Shown here: in pieces, positions 14,557 through 21,332 of the stretch
Position numbering within the stretch: position 1 is the first letter of the stretch
Layout of the letters: each line of letters begins with the position of its first letter
DNA from: CAZWUZ01 sp964637655 [NCBI: uncultured bacterium]
Lineage (GTDB): Bacteria > DAOPZR01
Direction of reading: 5' to 3'
Length of the DNA: 21,332 bases
Assembly: GCA_964637655.1 (NCBI GenBank)
Contig: CAZWUZ010000002.1
Span: 24,877-46,208 of the forward strand
Translations under genes and position numbers: made by a program
The notes under the pieces: model-generated
Told to the model about the DNA's origin: nothing
Databases searched by the model: none
The model's input: only the letters and a program-made list of their open reading frames with translations

Positions 14557-15479
14557 TCTGGCTGCGCGCCGATGCCGATGCCCGCCTCGGGGCGGGCCAT
14601 CTCGTGCGCATGGTCGAACTGCAGCGGCGCCTCGGCCCGCTGGCGCGGCTGCTGGTCAAGCGCGATCTGCTGGCGACCTGCATCGCGGCGCAGGCCGCGG
14701 TCGACTGGTTCGACGCGGGGAAGGTGCCGCTCCCGGACCTGCACGCGGACGACACGGTGGTCTTCGATGTCAAGCATCTGCCCGCGGCCGCCGTGCAGGC
14801 GGTGCGTGCCGCCGGCGCGCGTGCGGTGGTTATCGAGGATGACGGCAGCGCGGGACGCAAGGCCGACCTGCTCGTCGACTGCAACCGCCTGCCCGACGAG
14901 GCGGAAAACCCGCAGCGCGAATGGTTCGGGCCGAAGTATCCGCTGTTGCGCGGCAATGTCGTGCAGTTGCGGCGCGCGCCGCAGCAGAAGAAGCCGCATC
15001 ATGTGGTCATTGCGCTCGGCGGCGGCGATGCCGGACCGCTGGCGGTGACGCTGGCCAACCACCTGCAGCAGGCGCGCCTGCGCCTCAGCATCCTCGCTGG
15101 CTGGGGGGAGAGTCAGCAGCCGTCGTTGCCGCGCGGGGTCGAGTGGCAGCGCGCCACCCCGCATGCACTCACGCTGCTGTCGTCCGCGGATGTGCTGGTC
15201 TGTGCCGGCGGCGTCACGATGTGGGAGGGGTTCTGCCTCGGGCGCACGGTGGTAGTGCTGCCGCGCAGCGCGGAACAGGAACGCAACGCGCGCCGGCAGG
15301 ACACATTCGCCTTTACCGCGCCGGCCGGCGATGTCAGCACTGCGGCGGCACTCGTGCAGGAGTGCGTGCGCGTTCCCGCGCTCGCCTATCAACGCGCGCG
15401 CGCGGCGTATGAGACGGTTGACGGCCATGGCCTTGACCGTCTCGAAGAGTGGCTGGTATCCCTCCACGGTCGCACCTGA
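14553..15479 (+). CDS. pseG: PseG/SpsG-like nucleotide-sugar hydrolase
   Basis: This 308-residue GT-B-fold protein matches PseG, which removes UDP from UDP-2,4-diacetamido-2,4,6-trideoxy-beta-L-altropyranose in pseudaminic acid synthesis. The N-terminal RADADARLGAGHLVRM carries the family G-x-G-H-x-x-R, with His16 equivalent to the catalytic His17 of Campylobacter PseG. The C-terminal half has the nucleotide-binding stretch VLVCAGGVTMWEGFCLG (around 215-231), with Gly-Gly-x-Thr and Glu conserved. The linked SpsF-like gene is the usual partner. No NeuB-type synthase or acetyltransferase is visible here, so the pathway is incomplete in this window. Other SpsG proteins of this group have not been tested biochemically. 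The ATG at 14553 lies in an ATGA overlap. The next 200 bases contain no gene. Confidence 0.82.
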   Translation: MIWLRADADARLGAGHLVRMVELQRRLGPLARLLVKRDLLATCIAAQAAVDWFDAGKVPLPDLHADDTVVFDVKHLPAAAVQAVRAAGARAVVIEDDGSAGRKADLLVDCNRLPDEAENPQREWFGPKYPLLRGNVVQLRRAPQQKKPHHVVIALGGGDAGPLAVTLANHLQQARLRLSILAGWGESQQPSLPRGVEWQRATPHALTLLSSADVLVCAGGVTMWEGFCLGRTVVVLPRSAEQERNARRQDTFAFTAPAGDVSTAAALVQECVRVPALAYQRARAAYETVDGHGLDRLEEWLVSLHGRT

Positions 15480-15679
15480 CGGGTTGTGTAAAAAAAGAAA
15501 CACCCGCAATAAGGGAAAACACTAAGCCGATATAGCAAGGGATAGCGATTGCAAGTTGGCGCTGATAATCAGGTGTGTTGCAACAGATGCATGCAATTAT
15601 TTGACAGCAGAATACCGGATACATAAAATAGTTGCATGTCCAATGAACAGGTTTTGACCTGACGTGTGGCCTGCCATTG
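15480..15679 (+). promoter_or_regulatory. AT-richer control region of the large surface protein: promoter 15601-15629 and palindromes
   Basis: TTGACA at 15601-15606 matches consensus fully and TAAAAT at 15624-15629 matches at five of six positions; they are 17 bases apart. Transcription would begin near 15636, leaving a leader of about 45 bases with only a weak ribosome binding site. Upstream lie two perfect palindromes, TGTTGCAACA (15576-15585) and TGCATGCA (15588-15595), and related TTGCA motifs near 15549 and 15632. I saw no ORF and no clear terminator for the preceding gene. Confidence 0.75.
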
Positions 15680-18600
15680 ATGCGTCCTGAAACGGCGGGC
15701 ACTGCGCGCCCGTTCGGGCTGTGGTGTACGCTGTTCTTCGTGCTCGTACTCTGCTGGGGGATTCCGGTCCCGGCCGCGGCGCTCACCTGGAGTACCGGCA
15801 CGCCGCTGCCGTTCACGCTGGTCTCTGCCGCCTCGGTCAAACTGGGTGACACGCTCTACGTGGTGGCCGGTACTGCCAATGGCATTGAAACCGGGGCGGT
15901 CTGGGGCTACAGTCCCGCGCGCGGCTGGGTGTCCGGCGGCGCCTTGCCGTACACATGCAAACGTGTCGCTGCTGCCGCCTACGGCAGCGAGACCATATTC
16001 GTCGCCGGCGGCACCATCAACATCACTGACACGGCGGCGTTCACCGCCTTCAACGTGCGCACGGGCGCGAGTGTCTCCTATACGCCGCTGCCGGCGACGC
16101 TGAGCCGCGGCGTGGCGGTGGTATTCGGCGACACGCTCTATATCATTGGCGGCAGGTTCAATGCCAGCAGCGGCTACGATACGGTTTATTCCTACTACCT
16201 GCCGCAGGGCCCGACGGGCATGTGGCGGGAGAATGCCATTGCGCACCTCATTGACGGGCGCGAGCAGCATGTCGCGTTTGTTGCCAACAACGGCATCTAC
16301 CTCGCCGGCGGCTTTCGCAGCGTCGGGGCTGCGACCGTTGGCAGTATGTACTTCTACAATTTCGGCGGCGACACGTGGCTGACCCGCCCGGCCATGCCGC
16401 AGCCGCGCGAACAGGCGGGCTGGGCGCAGACCGCCGACACGGTCTATGTCATCGCCGGCACGTCGGACGGAATTGATTCGGTCCCCACGGTCTATGCCTT
16501 CCGCCTTGCGGCCGAGGCATGGACCACCGAAACCTCCCTGCCGGCGGCGCGCAAACTGCTTGTTGGCGGCGCGCTGGGCGACACCATCTACGCCGTCGGC
16601 GGCATGAACAGCGTTTCGCTCGCTTCGGTCGACGCTGCCGGTGTCCCGGCGCCTGCGGCCGGCTTCAGCGACGGCGGCAGCGTGACGGTCTTTGTCAGCA
16701 ACCTTGGCGACAGCAGCAACCCGGTGAGCGGCGATACCACATCCGCGTTCGGCGGCATCAGCGAGGCGATGGCCGCGCTCGACCCGGCGAACGGGGTCGA
16801 TACGATCATTGTCTATAGCTACTACGATCCCGCGTCACCGGGGGATGATTCATATACGCTGACCGTTCCCGTCTATTGCGACACTGGCGTTACCCTGACT
16901 TCGTATTTCGCGCTGTACGGTCAGGACACCGGTGGTGGCGCCGATACGTGGGCGAAGATAAGTCACAACAGCGATACGACGGTGATCCGGGCCACGCCGG
17001 GCGAGAATATCACCATCCGCGGGTTCATTCTCGACGGCGGCATCGGCAAGTATACCGGCACGAACCATTATGCGCTGAGCGTTTCGCGCGGCTGCCTGAT
17101 CGAACAGGTGGAGCTGTACGGTTTCTTCCGCGCCTTCTCCATCGGGGGCGGCAACACCGTCAGCCAGGTCTATTCGCACGATAATGAGGACAACGCGGTC
17201 TGGACGAATTCCGGCGCCGGGAGCACCTCCTTCAGCAATTGCAGCTTCAGTAATGAGGGGAAGAAGGCGTTCTATTTTGTCGCCGGGGCGAGCGGTCACA
17301 CGGTAAGCAATACGGTTATGGAAAATTGCGAGGCGGGGGTCTGGGCGGTCGCCACCGCGGATAACAATTCATTCATCGGCAATTCGATTGCCGGCAGCAG
17401 CGACATCGGTATGTACATCGAAGGTGACAATAGCAGGGTCTCATCCAACCGGATCGCGGGCAATGGCGCCGGCGGTTTCGAGTTTGCCGGAACGACCACG
17501 GGCTATTTGCAGCAGAATGATATTGTCAACAATGACAGCTACGCCATTTCGCTGACCGGGACACTGAGCGGCATCGCGATCAACCGTAATAATATCGCGC
17601 CGTCAACCGCCCTGCCCGACAGCGGCATATACGCTGACGCCACTGGCAGCGATACCTTCGACCTGCTGCGCAACTACTGGCATACGACGAACGAGGATTC
17701 TATAGCCGGCTGGCTGCACGGCAGCAGCGCCGACTCCATCGCGTGGTACCCGTATCGGCTCGGCAGGGTCGACACCGCGGCGGGCGCCGACACCGTGGCG
17801 CCCGCCAGTCCGTCCGGCCTGGCGGCGGACACGTCGACGGGCGGTCAGCTTACCCTGACCTGGACCGGGGTGACGTTGAACGAGGATGGTTCGGCCTGCG
17901 CCGACCTCGCCGCCTACAACGTCTACCGCTGTACCGCGGCCCTGGCGCCGGTGGCGGACTGGAAGGCGGTGTACCTTGGCAGTTCGCCGGATACCATGTA
18001 CGTCGACACGATGGTGATGGCAGGCGTGACCTACTGCTACCGGGTAACCGCCTACGACAACCACAGCCCGTGGGAAAACGAGAGCTTCTTCAGCGACACG
18101 GTCACTGTGACCGCGGCCGCAATTGACACCTTCGGTCCGAACCAGTGGTACGTCAGCACCGCGGGTGATACCGCCAACGACGGACTGACGTGGGGGACGG
18201 CGAAACGCTACCTCGGCAACCTCCTGCGCGGGTCATGCAATCAGGCCGGCCCGATTCTCCTGACACAGGGTGACACCGTCAACCTCGGGGCGGGCACCTG
18301 GAGCGAGACAGTGAGCATCGGCACCCACTACGTTGCGCTGGTCGGCCAGGACTCGGCAGCGACGAGTATCGATCTGCTGGACAGCAGTGCGCCGGGCAAG
18401 CCGGCCGCGATTACCGCGACCGGCGTCATCGGTGCCACCATCGCCAATCTGCAGGTGGGTAATGCCGCGTATGGCATTCTGCTCAATAACGCTGACAATG
18501 CAATGGTCAGCGCGGTCACGGTCGGAAACTGCCTGTACAACGGTGTGCGTATCTATATCGGGGCGGACAGTGCCGTACTCAGCAACTGTCACCTCGACGG

Positions 18601-21332
18601 CGCGGGTGAAGATGCGCTGCTGATCTTCGCGGCCGGCGGCGCGCTTGTCGACCGCTGTCGCATCGAAAACGCGCTGCAGTCCGGCATCGAAATCAACGGG
18701 GCGACAGGCGCAACCATTGACCACAGCAGTATCTCCGGCAACGCGGCAAGCGGAGTGTTCCTGCTCAATGCTTCGGGTTGCCGCGTGACCGGCAATGACA
18801 TTTCCGGGAACACGATGCGCGGTATCTCGCTGCAGGGTGGCAGCGGCAGCAACAACAACAGCATCCGGCATAACCGGATAACCGGCAACACGGGAGTGTT
18901 CGGCTACGGCATTCAACTTGCCGCACCTGCCAGTGGCAATGAAATCGTCGCCAACGAAATCAGCGGCAACGACGCCTATGCAGTGTTCTGCGAGGGCCAG
19001 CCCGGCCCCAACACGGTTACGCGCAACCTGTTGCTGGCTGCCACGGGGACTGATTCCGGGTTGCTGTGTGACGGTGGCGATGCCCAGAACTTCAGTCGCA
19101 ACTGGTGGGGAACAACAGATTCCGCCGTGCTGCGCGCTCAGTTGCACGGCAGCGGGGCCGATTCCGTCATGTATACGCCATGGCGTCTCGGGCCGGCGGA
19201 CACGGCGGCAGGTGCCGATACGATCGCGCCGCGCGCGCCGGATACTGTGGCTGCGACCGGCGGCAGCAACATCACCTTGACTTGGAGCACCGCGACCACG
19301 AATGAAGAAGCGGGCGGCGCGCTGATTGACCTTGCCGGCTACCGGGTCTATCGCAGCACGACCTCCGGCACCTCATACTGGGCGACCATCGGCGGGGCGG
19401 CCGGCACCAGCTATACCGACTCCACCGCCACGGCCGGAATGACCTACTACTACCGGGTCACCGCTTACGACAACCACAGCCCGTGGCCGAACGAGTCCTT
19501 CTACAGCGACAGCATCGCCTCGGGCATGGCGGCTGACACTACCGGCCCGAACAACTGGTACGTAAATATCACCACGGGTGATACTGCCAACGACGGCTTG
19601 TCGGCCGGATTTGCGAAAAAATACATCAGCAATATCACGCTCGGTACGCTGCGCCAGACGGGAAGTTCGCTCCTGAGCGCGGGCGACACGGTCAACATCG
19701 CGAACGGGACCTACAGCGAAACGGTGGTAATAGACGCTGACAGCGTGACGCTGTCGGGTGCGGGCTATGTTTCGACGCAAATCCGGTCGGCGGGCAAGGG
19801 CAATGTTATCATGGCGACGAACCGCAGCGGCCTGCGCTTCCGGGCTTTGGCCGTGAGCATCCCCCAGGCGGCCAGCACGGGCATTCGTCTTGATACGGTT
19901 GCTTTTGCCGAAGTCAGCGGATGCAGTATCGGCAATTGCGGCAGCAACGGCATCCTGTTCAACAACTGCGCATGGGGACTAGTATATAACAACCTGTTCG
20001 ATTCCAATAACGCCAGCCATGTCACCTTGAGCGGCATGTTCACGGTGAACACGCGGGTTGATTCCAATACGATGCGCAACGCGAAGACCTATGCGGTGTA
20101 TTTGAACTACGCCAACAATGACACGATAAGTAACAACCTTATCGAAGGCAGCCAGTCACACGCGCTCTGGTTGCTGAATGCCGATACCAATTGCATTATC
20201 GGGAATCGCGTTTATAACGGCGGCCCGGCCGCCTACGGTCTGCGCCTCGCCACATCACTGAAAAATTATATCCACGATAATGATTTTGATTCACAGGTCA
20301 TGGCCCATGTTTACATCGGATCAGCCAACAACGTCATCGATTCGAACCTGCTCCGCAACGGTCTGGCTGAAGGCATCAGTCTGGTCGCTGATTCGAACAC
20401 GGTTTCCGGCAACCGCATCATCAATAACGCGGTGCACGCAGTGTACCTGAGCGGGGCCGACACCACGGTCGTGACCGGCAACTTTATGCAGAACAATCGC
20501 GGCAGCGCGCTGTATATCAGCGGCGCTTATTGCAACCGGGGGTATGACAACAATTGCGACTCCAACGCCGCCGCGCAGATAGTCCTGACCGGGGCGGCGA
20601 GCATCGGCAACACCATTGATTCGAACCTGCTGACGAACGGCGACTCGTACGGCATCTACACGGATGCCGACTCGAATACCTTCAGCAATAACCGGATTCT
20701 GAACAGCCGGTCGCACGGCATCTACTGCAGTTTGGCGGACACCAACCAGATCGCCGGCAATTACATTTACAATTCGTGGGCCAACGCCTACGGACTGTAT
20801 TTCGTCAGCGCGAAAGATAATTACGTGTACAATAATGCCATAGACTCGACCGCCAGCGACGGGATATATGTATTTAGTACCGCAGTGAACAATAAATTTG
20901 ATTCTAACCTGGTGACGAACGGCATAATGCGCGGGATATATACGACCGCGGACTCGAACACTTATTGCAATAACCGCATGTTAAACAATAAGAGCTACGG
21001 CATCTATTTTGCCGGAGCGGACTCGAATACGGTGGTCGGTAATTACATCTATAATTCCTGGAACAGCGTGGACGGGATATGGCTGAGCGGCGCGAATGCG
21101 AATTATGTTTTCAATAACTGGGTCGACTCCAGTTCGAGCAACAACATATTCGTCAACAGCACCTCGCAGAATAATATTATTGATTCGAATCTGGCCACCA
21201 ACAGCGGGTGGAGCGGAATTTCCACGATATCCGACTCCAATGTCTTCAGCAACAACCGGGTGACCGGCAGCCATACCTACGGTATCTATCTTAACGGGGC
21301 GGATTCGAGTACGGTCAGCGGCAATATCGTGA
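15680..21332 (+). CDS. Very large secreted Kelch / beta-helix / fibronectin III protein, 3' end outside window
   Basis: The frame is open for 1,884 codons without a stop to the window edge. A signal peptide ends near PAAA (31-34). A Kelch-like propeller follows (about 35-325) with repeated GDTLYVVAGT, GDTLYIIGGRF, GIYLAGGF, DTVYVIAGTS and GDTIYAVGGM elements. Then come a right-handed parallel beta-helix of the NosD/Pbl type (to about 17760), fibronectin III (17790-18120), a second helix (18140-19215), a second fibronectin III (19225-19535) and a third helix to the end. The last part has a regular 93/94-residue repeat rich in Asn, Asp, Ser and Gly. Such proteins are usually exported and act as adhesins, surface layers or polysaccharide lyases; no lyase residues are recognised. 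The ATG is chosen from the signal peptide; no good ribosome binding site is visible. GC content falls towards the 3' end. Confidence 0.85.
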   Translation, partial: MRPETAGTARPFGLWCTLFFVLVLCWGIPVPAAALTWSTGTPLPFTLVSAASVKLGDTLYVVAGTANGIETGAVWGYSPARGWVSGGALPYTCKRVAAAAYGSETIFVAGGTINITDTAAFTAFNVRTGASVSYTPLPATLSRGVAVVFGDTLYIIGGRFNASSGYDTVYSYYLPQGPTGMWRENAIAHLIDGREQHVAFVANNGIYLAGGFRSVGAATVGSMYFYNFGGDTWLTRPAMPQPREQAGWAQTADTVYVIAGTSDGIDSVPTVYAFRLAAEAWTTETSLPAARKLLVGGALGDTIYAVGGMNSVSLASVDAAGVPAPAAGFSDGGSVTVFVSNLGDSSNPVSGDTTSAFGGISEAMAALDPANGVDTIIVYSYYDPASPGDDSYTLTVPVYCDTGVTLTSYFALYGQDTGGGADTWAKISHNSDTTVIRATPGENITIRGFILDGGIGKYTGTNHYALSVSRGCLIEQVELYGFFRAFSIGGGNTVSQVYSHDNEDNAVWTNSGAGSTSFSNCSFSNEGKKAFYFVAGASGHTVSNTVMENCEAGVWAVATADNNSFIGNSIAGSSDIGMYIEGDNSRVSSNRIAGNGAGGFEFAGTTTGYLQQNDIVNNDSYAISLTGTLSGIAINRNNIAPSTALPDSGIYADATGSDTFDLLRNYWHTTNEDSIAGWLHGSSADSIAWYPYRLGRVDTAAGADTVAPASPSGLAADTSTGGQLTLTWTGVTLNEDGSACADLAAYNVYRCTAALAPVADWKAVYLGSSPDTMYVDTMVMAGVTYCYRVTAYDNHSPWENESFFSDTVTVTAAAIDTFGPNQWYVSTAGDTANDGLTWGTAKRYLGNLLRGSCNQAGPILLTQGDTVNLGAGTWSETVSIGTHYVALVGQDSAATSIDLLDSSAPGKPAAITATGVIGATIANLQVGNAAYGILLNNADNAMVSAVTVGNCLYNGVRIYIGADSAVLSNCHLDGAGEDALLIFAAGGALVDRCRIENALQSGIEINGATGATIDHSSISGNAASGVFLLNASGCRVTGNDISGNTMRGISLQGGSGSNNNSIRHNRITGNTGVFGYGIQLAAPASGNEIVANEISGNDAYAVFCEGQPGPNTVTRNLLLAATGTDSGLLCDGGDAQNFSRNWWGTTDSAVLRAQLHGSGADSVMYTPWRLGPADTAAGADTIAPRAPDTVAATGGSNITLTWSTATTNEEAGGALIDLAGYRVYRSTTSGTSYWATIGGAAGTSYTDSTATAGMTYYYRVTAYDNHSPWPNESFYSDSIASGMAADTTGPNNWYVNITTGDTANDGLSAGFAKKYISNITLGTLRQTGSSLLSAGDTVNIANGTYSETVVIDADSVTLSGAGYVSTQIRSAGKGNVIMATNRSGLRFRALAVSIPQAASTGIRLDTVAFAEVSGCSIGNCGSNGILFNNCAWGLVYNNLFDSNNASHVTLSGMFTVNTRVDSNTMRNAKTYAVYLNYANNDTISNNLIEGSQSHALWLLNADTNCIIGNRVYNGGPAAYGLRLATSLKNYIHDNDFDSQVMAHVYIGSANNVIDSNLLRNGLAEGISLVADSNTVSGNRIINNAVHAVYLSGADTTVVTGNFMQNNRGSALYISGAYCNRGYDNNCDSNAAAQIVLTGAASIGNTIDSNLLTNGDSYGIYTDADSNTFSNNRILNSRSHGIYCSLADTNQIAGNYIYNSWANAYGLYFVSAKDNYVYNNAIDSTASDGIYVFSTAVNNKFDSNLVTNGIMRGIYTTADSNTYCNNRMLNNKSYGIYFAGADSNTVVGNYIYNSWNSVDGIWLSGANANYVFNNWVDSSSSNNIFVNSTSQNNIIDSNLATNSGWSGISTISDSNVFSNNRVTGSHTYGIYLNGADSSTVSGNIV
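17757..19590 (+). repeat. Duplicated module of about 1,413 bp (471 residues): helix end, fibronectin III, next helix start
   Basis: The segments RLG-x-x-DTAAGADT and APxAP (first at about 17758, second at about 19182), the fibronectin III domains with YRVTAYDNHSPW, and the WYV-x(5-6)-GDTANDGL helix caps occur twice. Two internal landmarks give the same spacing: an identical 21-base stretch at 18053-18073 and 19466-19486, and the GDTANDGL codons beginning at 18164 and 19577, both 1,413 bases apart. The modules have diverged clearly between these points. Confidence 0.8.
20057..21332 (+). repeat. Tandem 93/94-residue (279/282-bp) higher-order beta-helix repeats, at least 4.5 units
   Basis: Unit boundaries at the V/I/F-DSN motif are 20057, 20336, 20615, 20897 and 21179, giving lengths of 93, 93, 94 and 94 residues and a fifth unit cut by the window end. 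Each unit holds four rungs with the internal pattern DSN-x-x-x-NN/GN, GIY or AVY, ADSNT or ADTN, and GNYIYNSW-like turns. Units three and four align without gaps over all 94 residues. Nucleotide identity is lower, so the repeats are old or under protein-level selection. Confidence 0.85.

Noticed and set aside
15481-15510. Possible terminator after the PseG-like gene (GGGTTGTGT, A-rich run, ACACCC)
   Set aside because: The arms pair only with a bulge of several bases and no T-tract follows on the plus strand.
16000-21332. Minus-strand open frames opposite the large surface protein
   Set aside because: The plus strand has an uninterrupted frame of 1,884 codons with signal peptide and repeats; the antisense frames follow its codon pattern and have no features of their own.

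Overview
The window looks like chromosomal DNA of a GC-rich, uncultured-type bacterium with an outer membrane. I cannot name the phylum. An outer membrane is suggested by the Skp/OmpH-like chaperone, the nonulosonic-acid-type sugar genes and the very long secreted beta-helix protein. Kelch, NosD-type helix and fibronectin III modules in one protein, plus a PASTA protein without a kinase, fit poorly studied FCB/PVC or candidate-phylum bacteria better than Proteobacteria, but this is inference. Promoters that I can read follow the ordinary sigma-70 pattern with a 17-base spacer. Many genes overlap by four bases, so they are packed into tight operons.

Layout. (1) 1-2017, plus strand: end of a LegB-type NAD-dependent 4,6-dehydratase, a sugar-phosphate nucleotidyltransferase, a Dabb-domain protein and a SugE/Gdx-type SMR transporter. 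(2) 2019-4979, minus strand: pyrimidine-nucleoside phosphorylase, a 98-residue unknown protein and a two-part metallo-beta-lactamase-fold hydrolase, all translationally coupled and read from a clear promoter at 4951-4979. (3) About 5012-6627: an insertion sequence with one DDE transposase on the minus strand. Its leader has a 12-bp inverted repeat placed as in IS elements that block translation of read-through transcripts. (4) 6784-12279, plus strand: a cell-wall cluster of a class-A-like serine hydrolase, a RodZ-like HTH/membrane/TPR protein, a class A penicillin-binding protein preceded by a duplicated gene start, and a secreted NHL-propeller protein. (5) 12248-12742, minus strand: a short Skp/OmpH-like protein whose gene end overlaps the NHL gene tail to tail. 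(6) 12807-15479, plus strand: a PASTA-domain membrane protein coupled to an SpsF-like cytidylyltransferase and a PseG/SpsG-like nucleotide-sugar hydrolase. (7) 15480-15679: an AT-richer control region with palindromes and a near-consensus promoter. (8) 15680 to the end: a secreted protein of more than 1,880 residues made of a Kelch propeller, right-handed beta-helices and fibronectin III domains, still open at the window edge.

Common theme. Most genes serve the cell envelope. Two sets of sugar genes (1-1367 and 13813-15479) point to nonulosonic-acid or related glycans, the 6.8-12.3 kb cluster to peptidoglycan synthesis and cell shape, and the last gene to a large surface or secreted protein. 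No tRNA, rRNA, CRISPR array or phage gene was seen. The points most worth checking are the IS leader, the duplicated start before the penicillin-binding protein, the exact 93/94-residue repeat in the beta-helix protein, the Trp-to-Arg change in the SMR transporter, and the two coupled operons of odd composition (phosphorylase/unknown/hydrolase and PASTA/SpsF/PseG).
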